A stretch of 36,436 nucleotides of DNA from Collinsella intestinalis DSM 13280. GTDB taxonomy: Bacteria; Actinomycetota; Coriobacteriia; Coriobacteriales; Coriobacteriaceae. How positions within the stretch are numbered: the stretch's first letter is position 1; every line of letters starts with the position of its first letter. This document shows positions 7,418-14,609 of the stretch, piece by piece. The DNA is taken from positions 302,475-338,910 of the forward strand of contig NZ_GG692711.1 in NCBI RefSeq assembly GCF_000156175.1, read 5' to 3'. Under the pieces are notes generated by a model, which searched no databases, had not been told where the DNA came from, and saw only the letters and a list, made by a program, of their open reading frames with translations. The translations under genes and the position numbers were made by a program.

Positions 7418-9850
7418 CTACTTGCCCATGCGGCCCTTCACCATGGTGAGGGAGATCTTGCCGCGCGCCTTGTCGACGCCGGTGATCCACACGGTCACGG
7501 TATCGCCCACTGCCACGACCTCGCTCGGATGCTTCACAAAGCGATCGGCGAGCTTGGAGATGTGGACCAGACCATCCTGATGCACGCCGATATCCACAAA
7601 CGCGCCGAAGTCCACCACGTTGCGCACGGTGCCCTTGAGCTCCATGCCGACCTCGAGGTCCTCGATGCTGCGCGCCGCCTGGGAGAACACGACCTCGGGG
7701 GCGTCGTCGCGCGGGTCGCGGCCGGGCTTTTCGAGCTCCGCCACGATATCGCGCAGGGTGGGCACGCCGCAGCCCAGCTCGGCGGCCACCGCGCCCAGAC
7801 CGCCGATCTTGGCGCCAATGCCCGGCACGCCGCCCGCCGCCAGCGCACTCGGCGCCACACCGGCACGGCGCAGTAGCTCACCGGCGATCTCATAGCTCTC
7901 GGGATGCACACTCGTGGCGTCGAGCGGGTTCTTGCCACCCGTGATGCGCATGAAGCCCGCCGCGTTGAGATACGCCTTGGGGCCGAGCTTGGGAACCTTC
8001 TTGAGCTGACGGCGATCGGTGAAGGCGCCGTTCTCCTCGCGGTACGCCACGATGTTCTTCGCCACGGCGGGCGTGATGCCCGAAACGTATCCGAGCAGAC
8101 TCGCGCTCGCGGTGTTCACGTCCACGCCCACGCGGTTGACCACGTTCTCCACCACGTTGCCCAGCGCGCGACCGAGCTCGGCCTGATCGAGGTCGTGCTG
8201 GTACTGGCCGACGCCGATGGACTGCGGCGGGATCTTGACGAGCTCGGCCAAGGGGTCCTGCAGGCGGCGACCCAAGCTCATGGCGCCGCGCGTGGTCACG
8301 TCGAGGTCCGGGTACTCCTCACTTGCCAGCTTGGAAGCCGAGTACACCGAGGCACCCGCCTCATTGACGATGGTGTAACGTAGCTCGGGGGCGGACTCGG
8401 CAATGAAGGCGGACACGACCTCCTCGGTCTCACGGCTCGCCGTGCCGTTGCCCACCACGATGGTATTGATGCGGTGTTTGCGAGCGAGGCGCAAAAGCTC
8501 GCGCTTGGTGCCCGCGATGTCGCGACGTGGCGGCGTGGGATACAGAATCGTGTGGTCGAGCAGTTTGCCGTACTCGTCGAGCACCGCTACCTTGCAGCCA
8601 GCGCGATAGCCCGGGTCGAGCGCGATCACTCGCGCACCGCGCACCGGGCGCTGCTGCAGCAGGCCCTCGGTGTTCTTGGCAAAGACCTTGATGGCGTCGG
8701 CCTGGGCGCGCATGGTGAGGTCGACGCGAAGCTCGCGCTCGAGCGAGGGGGCCATGAGGCGCTTGTAGCCATCGGCGATGGCGGCGTTGAGCTCGGATGC
8801 GAACGGCCCACGGCGACGCGGGTAGCGGCTCTGGAGGCGCTCGGCCGCGGCCTCACCGTCCACGCGCACGCGCACGCGCAGCTTGCCCTCGCGCTCGCCG
8901 CGGTTAATGGCGAGGATGCGATGGTTAGGAATGGAACGAGCCGGCTCGGAAAACTCGTAATAGGGCTCGTACGGCGTCTTTTCGTCCGCATCGATCGCCT
9001 CGGACTCGATGGCGGCCGTCTTATGCGTGTACTCGCGCAGGTCCGCCGTGTTTTCGGGGTCCTCCGCCACGAGCTCGGCAACGATATCGCGCGCACCCGC
9101 AAGCGCCGCCTCCGCAGTGGCAAAGCCGCCCTCGGCGTTGACGTATTCGGCCGCCGCCACGAGCGGCTCGGCCCCCTGGGCGGGCTGCATGAGAATGAGG
9201 TTGGCGAGCGGTTCGAGGCCGGAGTCGCGCGCCTTGGACGCACGGGTGGCGCGCTTCTTGCGGTAGGGCTTGTAGAGGTCCTCCACGCGCTGAAGCGTGG
9301 ACGCCTCTTCAATGCTTGCACGCAGCTCCTCGGTGAGCTTGCCCTGGGCGTCAATCACCGCGATCACGTCGGACTTGCGCTGCTCGAGATTGCGAAGATA
9401 AGACAGGCGATCATCGAGTGTGCGCAGCGCGACGTCGTCCATGCCGCCTGTGGCCTCCTTGCGGTAGCGCGCGATGAACGGGATCGTCGCTCCCTCATCG
9501 ATGAGCGAGATCACGGCCTCGATGCGAGCGGCGGGCTGGTTCAACTCGGAGGCGAGGGCCGCGACGATGCGCTTGTGACGAGCCGCCAGTTCCTCGGGCG
9601 AAGTCTCCGCGCGGCGACCGGTCGCCGGGGCATCCGCGACATCGTCGGCGGTGAGCGAGCCGGCGGAGCCGAGGGTGCGCACCGTGGCGGCACGGACCGG
9701 TGCCACGGAAGGCGCGGGTTCCGAAACGGGCGCGGGCGCTGGCGCAGCGGGCTCGATGATGACATCCTTGCGCGCGCCGCTCCCCTCCGGGCTCAGCGTG
9801 GCGACCATATTCATGATGGAGGCGATGTCGACGTTGTTCGTTTCGGTCAT
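7418..9850 (-). CDS. tex: RNA-binding transcription accessory protein Tex
   Basis: Tex proteins bind nucleic acid and influence transcription and RNA turnover; the fold is shared with eukaryotic Spt6. The order of domains is visible. A Pro/Ala-rich N-terminal extension (residues ~1-75) precedes the helical Tex_N region with PFIARYRKEATGGMDD and EDLYKPYRKKR. A YqgF-like RNase H fold follows (VIALDPGYRAGCKVAVLD, IVVGNGTASRETE), then helix-hairpin-helix repeats (VNTASASLLGYVSGI, KLGPKAYLNAAGFMRI). The C-terminus is an S1 domain (GTVRNVVDFGAFVDIGV, DGLVHIS). The 810 residues slightly exceed the usual 720-780 because of the N-terminal extension. I chose the ATG with GGGAG 9 nt upstream; ATG 9883 with AGGA is possible. 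It is monocistronic. Confidence 0.94.
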   Translation of the reverse strand: MTETNNVDIASIMNMVATLSPEGSGARKDVIIEPAAPAPAPVSEPAPSVAPVRAATVRTLGSAGSLTADDVADAPATGRRAETSPEELAARHKRIVAALASELNQPAARIEAVISLIDEGATIPFIARYRKEATGGMDDVALRTLDDRLSYLRNLEQRKSDVIAVIDAQGKLTEELRASIEEASTLQRVEDLYKPYRKKRATRASKARDSGLEPLANLILMQPAQGAEPLVAAAEYVNAEGGFATAEAALAGARDIVAELVAEDPENTADLREYTHKTAAIESEAIDADEKTPYEPYYEFSEPARSIPNHRILAINRGEREGKLRVRVRVDGEAAAERLQSRYPRRRGPFASELNAAIADGYKRLMAPSLERELRVDLTMRAQADAIKVFAKNTEGLLQQRPVRGARVIALDPGYRAGCKVAVLDEYGKLLDHTILYPTPPRRDIAGTKRELLRLARKHRINTIVVGNGTASRETEEVVSAFIAESAPELRYTIVNEAGASVYSASKLASEEYPDLDVTTRGAMSLGRRLQDPLAELVKIPPQSIGVGQYQHDLDQAELGRALGNVVENVVNRVGVDVNTASASLLGYVSGITPAVAKNIVAYREENGAFTDRRQLKKVPKLGPKAYLNAAGFMRITGGKNPLDATSVHPESYEIAGELLRRAGVAPSALAAGGVPGIGAKIGGLGAVAAELGCGVPTLRDIVAELEKPGRDPRDDAPEVVFSQAARSIEDLEVGMELKGTVRNVVDFGAFVDIGVHQDGLVHISKLADRFVKHPSEVVAVGDTVTVWITGVDKARGKISLTMVKGRMGK

Positions 9851-10151
9851 ATGAAGACTCTCCCATCGAATTCGGCTAGGCATTACATCCTACCCGACCG
9901 TTGGGACGCATCATGCAATCCCTATGCGGCGGCACGGAGGCAATCACGCACCGCCGGACCGGCCTCACCCGAATGTGTGCCAAGCCGATCTCGACGACCA
10001 GAGGCAAACCACCGGGGCCGAGCCCGCGCAACCGGAGGCAAAACCGCCGCACGCGCAAGCCATGCTGCCGCGCACGGCACCATGCCGTCCCACCCTCGCG
10101 CGCTCTGGTAAGCTGTGCTGTGAAATCACCCATTGAAAGGTCACTTGCGAC
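9851..10151. other. Divergent intergenic region tex / phosphatase
   Basis: This 301-nt region must hold the promoters of tex (minus) and the phosphatase gene (plus). A TAAGCT at 10110-10115 resembles an actinobacterial -10 for the plus-strand gene but has no convincing -35. I see no gene, terminator or strong repeat. Confidence 0.4.
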
Positions 10152-10640
10152 ATGCATCGCATTCTCTTCATCTGCCACGGGAACATCTGCCGTTCCACCA
10201 TGGCCCAGTTCGTCTTTGAGGAACTCGTGCGGAGGGCCGGGCTCGAGGGCGAATTCACGATCGATTCCGCGGCGACGTCTCGCGAGGAGATCGGAAACCC
10301 TCCGCATCACGGGACCGTCTCCAAGCTCCGCGAAGCCGGCATCCCCGTCGGGGCGCATCGCGCTCGTCAGATCACGCGCGGCGAATACGGAAACTGGGAC
10401 CTCATCGCGTACATGGATCGCGAGAACGAACGGGGCCTCAATCGCATTCTCAACGGCGATCCCAACGGCACCTGCCACAAGCTCTTGGAATTTGCCGGAA
10501 GCAACCGCGACGTGGCCGATCCCTGGTATACCGGGGACTTCGACGCGGCCTATCGAGATATCGCAGAGGGCTGCTCGGGCCTGTTCGAGCACGTAACCGG
10601 AATCAACGCGCCTCTCTTGCCAGGCATCGAAGCGCACTAG
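10152..10640 (+). CDS. Low molecular weight protein-tyrosine phosphatase
   Basis: The enzyme hydrolyses phosphotyrosine through a cysteinyl-phosphate intermediate. The P-loop C(X)5R signature CHGNICRS is at residues 8-15 (nucleophile Cys8, Arg14), and the general-acid loop DPWYTGDF starts at Asp123. Length, 162 residues, is normal for the family. There is no signal peptide, so it acts in the cytoplasm. The start has AAAGG about 11 nt upstream. It is followed after 8 nt by the DUF554 gene, whose Shine-Dalgarno overlaps this stop codon, so the two are co-transcribed. No tyrosine kinase or capsule gene is adjacent, so its partner is unknown. Confidence 0.93.
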   Translation: MHRILFICHGNICRSTMAQFVFEELVRRAGLEGEFTIDSAATSREEIGNPPHHGTVSKLREAGIPVGAHRARQITRGEYGNWDLIAYMDRENERGLNRILNGDPNGTCHKLLEFAGSNRDVADPWYTGDFDAAYRDIAEGCSGLFEHVTGINAPLLPGIEAH

Positions 10641-10648
10641 GAGCCCCC

Positions 10649-11365
10649 ATGATCGGACTCGGAACGCTCATCGACGTCACGCTCATCCTCCTGGGCGGCT
10701 TCGCCGGCCTCGCCTTCGGACGGTTCATCAACGAACGCATACAAGACACCCTTCTCAAGGCAACCGCGGTGGCCATCATCTTCATCGGCATCTCCGGCGC
10801 CATGAGCGGCATGCTCACCGTATCCGGCGGCGAGATCTCGGCCGGCGGCTCCGTGCTCGTCGTCGTCTCGCTCGCGTTGGGGTCGCTCATCGGCGAAATG
10901 CTCGACCTCGAACGCCAGATCGACCGCTTTGGCGAGTGGCTCAAGTATGCGACCGGCAGCAGCGGCGACTCCGAGTTCGTGGACGCCTTCGTCACCGCGT
11001 CGCTTTCCGTCGCAATCGGCGCCATGTCCATCGTCGGCGCCATCCAGGACGGCACGATGGGCGACTGGACGACGCTCGCCATCAAGGGCGCCATCGACGC
11101 CCTGCTCGTGTGCACCATGACGGCGTCGATGGGCAAGGGCTGTATCTTCGCCGCGATTCCCGTGTTGGCGCTCCAGGGCGCCCTCACCTTGCTCGCAAGC
11201 TCCCTGCAGCCGCTCATGACCGCCGCGGCACTCGCCAACCTCTCGACGGTCGGCTCGATCCTCATCTTCTGCATCGGCATCAACCTGATCTGGCCCAAGA
11301 CCTTCCGCGTGGCCAACATGCTCCCCGCGGTTGTCGTTGCCATGGCGGCGGCATTTGTGATGTAG
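10649..11365 (+). CDS. DUF554 family membrane protein (YdfK-like)
   Basis: A 238-residue polytopic membrane protein with about seven hydrophobic segments. It matches DUF554: an N-terminal GTLIDVTLILLGGFAGLAFG helix, the GISGAMSG segment, LGSLIGEMLDLE-x-QIDRFGEWL, the SIVGAIQDG motif, and a C-terminal NLIWPKTFRVANMLPA before the last helix. Function is not established for the family; transport is often suggested. The start has AGGAG 5 nt upstream, overlapping the TAG stop of the phosphatase gene, so translation is probably coupled. No clear terminator follows before the repeat-rich gap. Confidence 0.9.
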   Translation: MIGLGTLIDVTLILLGGFAGLAFGRFINERIQDTLLKATAVAIIFIGISGAMSGMLTVSGGEISAGGSVLVVVSLALGSLIGEMLDLERQIDRFGEWLKYATGSSGDSEFVDAFVTASLSVAIGAMSIVGAIQDGTMGDWTTLAIKGAIDALLVCTMTASMGKGCIFAAIPVLALQGALTLLASSLQPLMTAAALANLSTVGSILIFCIGINLIWPKTFRVANMLPAVVVAMAAAFVM

Positions 11366-11427
11366 ACGACGGAGGATCGTCGCGAACACAAGGTAGGACC
11401 TTCGAGCACGGGTCCTCACGCGCCGTA

Positions 11428-11483
11428 GGCTGGCCCCGTGGCTGGCCCCGTGGCTGGTCCCGTGGCTGGTCCCGTGGCTGGTC
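11428..11483. repeat. 12-bp tandem repeat, about 4.7 units
   Basis: The unit ggctggYcccgt occurs head to tail: two copies with C, two with T, then a partial ggctggtc. The partial unit runs directly into the first hairpin of the dispersed family. No gene is supported in 11366-11750. Confidence 0.9.
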
Positions 11484-11523
11484 GCAAAATGCCACTCTGT
11501 ACAAACGTGGCATTTTGCGACCA
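11479..11523. repeat. Dispersed hairpin repeat, copy 1
   Basis: A 17-bp perfect inverted repeat (tggtcgcaaaatgccac / gtggcattttgcgacca) with an 11-nt loop. It belongs to the five-copy family recognised by TGGTCG at the base of the stem and GCCA near the top. Confidence 0.85.
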
Positions 11524-11548
11524 TTTTTCGCTTGAATAATCTAAAGAA

Positions 11549-11595
11549 ATGGGCGTGATTCGCCACGCTGGAACAAAGTAGCAAATCACGACCAT
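11549..11595. repeat. Dispersed hairpin repeat, copy 2
   Basis: An imperfect inverted repeat (atgggcgtgattcgc / gcaaatcacgaccat, two mismatches). Its loop, containing cgctggaacaaagta, closely matches that of copy 3, so the whole unit and not only the stem is conserved. Confidence 0.75.
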
Positions 11596-11619
11596 TTCCA
11601 GCCCGATATCTCAAAAAAA

Positions 11620-11664
11620 TGGTCGCGATTTGCCACGCTAGAACAGAGCAGCAAATCGCGACCA
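11620..11664. repeat. Dispersed hairpin repeat, copy 3
   Basis: A 14-bp perfect inverted repeat (tggtcgcgatttgc / gcaaatcgcgacca) with loop sequence cacgctagaacagagca. It lies about 90 nt beyond the prfC stop and may also help end that transcript, although no T-run follows on the minus strand. Confidence 0.85.
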
Positions 11665-11750
11665 CTTCATGGGAGCGGAGCGCCTGAGAAGCGGGCCCGG
11701 GCATCGCGACGTGCGCGTCTCATGGCCAATGCCCGGGCCCCGCCTGCATC

Positions 11751-13364
11751 TTAGAACTCCACGTTGCCGAACTCGGACAGCTTGAGCTCCTTGTTGTGGT
11801 CCGTGGCCCAATCGATGTTCCACGGGCTCGTGAACAGTAGCAACTTGCCGCCGCGCATGTCCTCGACACGCAGCGTGTCGCGCGTGAGGGAGAGCGCCGG
11901 AATGTCGATGGTGCCGGGCTCGTTCACGATCCAGCGGATGTCGGTGTAGGGCAGCGGCTGGCGGCGCACCTCGACGTGGTACTCGCTCTTGAGGCGCTGC
12001 TCGAGCACCTCGAACTGCAGGGTGCCCACCACGCCCACGATGACCGACTCCATACCGGCGCCGAGCTCGCGGAAGATCTGGATGGCACCTTCCTGGGCGA
12101 GCTGCTCCATGCCCTTCACGAACTGCTTGCGCTTGAGCGTATCGACCTGCGTGACGCGCGCGAACAGCTCGGGCGCGAACGTGGGGATGCCCGTGAACTG
12201 CACCGGCTTCTTGCCCGTGCAGATGGTGTCGCCGATGGAGAAGATGCCCGGGTCGAACAGGCCCACGATGTCGCCGGCGTAGGCCTCGTCCACGATGGCG
12301 CGGTCGTCGGCCATCATGGTCGTGCCCGTGGCCAGCTTGATCTTGCGGCCGCCCTGCACGTGCGTGGCGTCCATGCCGCGCTCGAACTTGCCGGAGCAGA
12401 TGCGCACGAAGGCAATGCGGTCGCGATGGTTCTTGTCCATGTTCGCCTGGATCTTGAAGACGAAGCCGGAGAAGTCCTCACGCGTGGGCTCCACGGGCTC
12501 GCCGGTCAGCGCGTCGGTGTGCGCGCCGGGGCCGGGGGCCAGGCGCAGGAAGTCCTTGAGGAAGGGCTCGACGCCGAAGTTCGTGAGCGCGGAGCCGAAA
12601 AACACCGGGGAGAGCTTGCCCGTGAGAACCGCATCGAGGTCGAACTCGGAATCGGCACCATCGAGCAGCTCGATGTCGTCCATCAGGTTGTTGTGGTTGT
12701 GCTCGCCGATGAGCTCGGTCAGCGCGGCGTCGCCGAGCGTGGCCTCGACCTCATCGACCTTCTTGGTGCCATTGGCGCGGCCGTCGCCCTCGAACGCAAG
12801 GACCTTACGGCTGGCGCGGTCGAATACGCCGCGGAAGTCGCGGCCGTTGCCGATAGGCCAGTTCATGGGATAGGTGCGGATGCCGAGCACGTTCTCGACC
12901 TCTTCCATGAGGTCAAACGGGTCGCGCGTCTCGCGGTCCATCTTGTTCACGAACGTGAAGATCGGGATACCGCGCATAGCGCAGACGCGGAAGAGCTTCT
13001 TGGTCTGGGCCTCGACGCCCTTGGCGCCGTCGATCACCATGACCGCGGCGTCGGCGGCCATGAGGGTGCGGTACGTGTCCTCGGAGAAGTCCTGGTGGCC
13101 GGGGGTATCGAGAATGTTCACGCAGCAGCCGCCATAGGTGAACTGGAGCACCGAGGAGGTGACGGAAATACCGCGCTGCTTCTCGATGTCCATCCAGTCG
13201 GAGACCGCATGGCGGGAGTTCTGCTTGCCCTTGACCGAACCGGCGGACTGGATGGTGCCGGTGTAGAGCAGGAGCTTCTCGGTAAGGGTGGTCTTGCCGG
13301 CGTCGGGGTGCGAGATGATCGCGAACGTGCGACGCGAGGAGATCTGCGGGGCGTAAGAGGCCAT
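11751..13364 (-). CDS. prfC: Peptide chain release factor 3
   Basis: RF3 is a translational GTPase that removes RF1/RF2 from the ribosome after peptide release. G-motifs are intact: G1 SHPDAGKTT at residues 18-26, switch I with RGISVTSS, G3 DTPGHQDF, and G4 NKMD. The C-terminal half keeps RF3-type segments such as VGVVGTLQFEVL and LKSEYHVEV. Length, 537 residues, is normal (about 525-530). The start has AAAGGA about 11 nt upstream. It is downstream of the TA-like pair with a 218-nt gap, so it probably has its own promoter; a TACAAT -10-like hexamer lies at 13441-13446 (minus), without a clear -35. Confidence 0.96.
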   Translation of the reverse strand: MASYAPQISSRRTFAIISHPDAGKTTLTEKLLLYTGTIQSAGSVKGKQNSRHAVSDWMDIEKQRGISVTSSVLQFTYGGCCVNILDTPGHQDFSEDTYRTLMAADAAVMVIDGAKGVEAQTKKLFRVCAMRGIPIFTFVNKMDRETRDPFDLMEEVENVLGIRTYPMNWPIGNGRDFRGVFDRASRKVLAFEGDGRANGTKKVDEVEATLGDAALTELIGEHNHNNLMDDIELLDGADSEFDLDAVLTGKLSPVFFGSALTNFGVEPFLKDFLRLAPGPGAHTDALTGEPVEPTREDFSGFVFKIQANMDKNHRDRIAFVRICSGKFERGMDATHVQGGRKIKLATGTTMMADDRAIVDEAYAGDIVGLFDPGIFSIGDTICTGKKPVQFTGIPTFAPELFARVTQVDTLKRKQFVKGMEQLAQEGAIQIFRELGAGMESVIVGVVGTLQFEVLEQRLKSEYHVEVRRQPLPYTDIRWIVNEPGTIDIPALSLTRDTLRVEDMRGGKLLLFTSPWNIDWATDHNKELKLSEFGNVEF

Positions 13365-13582
13365 GGGCGCGTGCGTCCTTTTCTAACGTGGCGGCGCAGA
13401 TGCGCACGCCGTTCCATGTATCGTGATTTGAACCGTACGTATTGTAGCGGCACAAAGCACTACATCCCGGCCGGACTCCCCCACAAACGCATTATGCAGG
13501 GGATTTCCACCGCAGAACTTGCAGCATTCCGAATGCGGGAACTCACAGGCCGAAAAACGCCGTGTGGATCCGCTCGTTCTAA

Positions 13583-13867
13583 TCAACCAGCTGCCGCCAA
13601 GACTCGCACAGCCTTCTCAACAGCGGCCTCGCGCATGAACGCAGACTTCTTGATCCCAAGCTCCTTTGCCGCCGCGGCAATGAGCGCGGCGCTGCTTTCC
13701 GGGCATTTAAATGAGAGGTTGGCATTCGGTTCCTCAGACAAACGGGGCCTCCCAACGCGCAGCTCAACCAAAGGCCCTTCCCAAGTGCCCTCTTCCCACT
13801 CACGAGCCATTTCCTCGATGTCGCGGTCTGTTAAAACTTTCCCGTCGGCGAGTTTATACGTAGCCAT
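13583..13867 (-). CDS. Putative antitoxin (BrnA-like, C-terminal RHH-type)
   Basis: A 94-residue protein. Its N-terminal half carries TDRDIEEMAREWEEGTWEG, and its C-terminal half (NLSFKCPESSAALIAAAAKE and LGIKKSAFMREAAVEKA) reads like a ribbon-helix-helix: a short strand followed by two helices. This arrangement is known for antitoxins such as BrnA. The ATG shares its A with the TGA stop of the upstream gene and has GGAGG 5 nt upstream, so the two are translationally coupled. Gene order, toxin first, matches BrnT-BrnA. It probably neutralises the upstream product and represses the operon; both points are inferred from context. Confidence 0.7.
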   Translation of the reverse strand: MATYKLADGKVLTDRDIEEMAREWEEGTWEGPLVELRVGRPRLSEEPNANLSFKCPESSAALIAAAAKELGIKKSAFMREAAVEKAVRVLAAAG

Positions 13868-14136
13868 CAAGTCCTCCTTCCCTTGACCTCATCTCTCACG
13901 CGCTTTGAAAGCGGAGTGTTCGCGTGATAGATGAGATATCCCGTCGCCGTCGGCACGCCAACCATTTCTACCTCTCTCCCCTTTCCATCGATTCCAATCC
14001 AGAGATATTCCGGTGAATTCTTCGAACCGGTCCGCAACGCCTGAAAAAACGAGTTTTGCCAAGCGACGCGCACATCTTCATCGGAAAGCTGGGGGTGACG
14101 CGCACTCACTCTAGGATGAACAACGAGCTCAAGCAT
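13867..14136 (-). CDS. Putative toxin (BrnT / DUF4258-like)
   Basis: The 89-residue product begins MLELVVHPRVSARHP, followed by LSDEDVRVAWQN, a strand EYLWIGIDGKGREVEMVGVP and a conserved-looking YLIYHANTPLSKRVRDEV end. The pattern (His/Arg-rich N-terminus, an S-x-EDV helix, then a beta sheet) is reminiscent of BrnT/DUF4258-type RNase toxins, but similarity is by eye only. The chosen ATG has AGGTGG 6 nt upstream; an ATG at 14157 has none. It overlaps the downstream antitoxin gene by one base. An AT-rich stretch at 14158-14185 may carry its own promoter, and an SOS-type promoter lies about 310 nt upstream. Confidence 0.65.
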   Translation of the reverse strand: MLELVVHPRVSARHPQLSDEDVRVAWQNSFFQALRTGSKNSPEYLWIGIDGKGREVEMVGVPTATGYLIYHANTPLSKRVRDEVKGRRT

Positions 14137-14432
14137 GGTATTCCACCTGTCATCCATTTTATACTACTATATTCTACTACTAAATGACATGAGAGAGATT
14201 TGGCTTGGTGCTGTTCCAGATAGCCCCCGGCCAAATTTGAACTAACCGCAAAAGCTGCGCGCCCTGTCCACCTCCCAGCAGCTCCATCGCGACGCCAAAA
14301 GACGCCCATGTAGAACACGCTCACTGGGGAAATGAAAGCCGAATCAACGGCCCCGTATAGCCACAGGTTCTCACGCGGATAGAGCTTGTCCGTGCTTGAC
14401 GCAAACAGCCGCTTCAGTCGACAAGCTCCCAT
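14106..14432 (-). CDS. Possible 108-residue product of the SOS promoter
   Basis: An open frame begins with an ATG whose A lies 8 nt past the -10 of the SOS-type promoter, the position expected for a leaderless mRNA. No Shine-Dalgarno is present. It encodes MGACRLKRLFASSTDKLYP followed by aromatic and charged residues, and overlaps the toxin gene by 31 nt. I recognise no family. It could equally be an untranslated leader or a gene remnant. Base composition is lower in GC than nearby housekeeping genes. Confidence 0.22.
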   Translation of the reverse strand: MGACRLKRLFASSTDKLYPRENLWLYGAVDSAFISPVSVFYMGVFWRRDGAAGRWTGRAAFAVSSNLAGGYLEQHQAKSLSCHLVVEYSSIKWMTGGIPCLSSLFILE

Positions 14433-14439
14433 AACAGTC

Positions 14440-14467
14440 AGTATACGAACATTTGTTCTGTTGTCAA
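14440..14467 (-). promoter_or_regulatory. SOS-box promoter (LexA operator within -35/-10)
   Basis: On the minus strand TTGACA (14467-14462) is followed after 16 nt by TATACT (14445-14440). The spacer holds GAACAAATGTTCG, matching the Gram-positive LexA operator pattern GAAC-N4-GTTC within CGAAC-N4-GTTYG. A repressor bound there would block RNA polymerase. It points toward the small open frame and the TA-like pair, suggesting DNA-damage control of that region. Confidence 0.72.
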
Positions 14468-14488
14468 GTTTTGCCGAGGGCACTAAAA

Positions 14489-14515
14489 CGCCCTGGACCT
14501 CATGAGTCCAGGGCG
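14489..14515 (-). terminator. Terminator of the SulP gene
   Basis: A perfect 10-bp stem (cgccctggac / gtccagggcg) with a 7-nt loop, followed on the minus strand by TTTTAGTG. It lies about 95 nt past the SulP stop and just upstream of the SOS promoter. Confidence 0.8.
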
Positions 14516-14609
14516 CCTAATTCTTCGTATTTAATGCAGGAAGACGCACCGAATCACAAGCGCCTCATTCGCATCTGCCCCCGAGTGGGGCCTGCCTTCA
14601 AAATGGGCC

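Noticed and set aside
8474-10111. 545-residue plus-strand frame opposite tex
   Set aside because: Shadow of the tex coding frame in GC-rich DNA; composition is Arg/His/Gly/Leu-heavy and matches no family.
11428-11664. Repeats resembling a CRISPR array
   Set aside because: The 12-bp units are head to tail with no spacers, the hairpins are unevenly spaced and divergent, and there are no cas genes.
13383-13586. Cys-rich 67-residue minus frame (CEFPHSECCKFCGG)
   Set aside because: Looks zinc-ribbon-like, but there is no Shine-Dalgarno and no conserved domain around it, and it fills the prfC upstream region; too weak to list as a gene.
11976-13886. 636-residue plus-strand frame opposite prfC and the antitoxin gene
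   Set aside because: Antisense shadow; crosses prfC, whose motifs are all intact.
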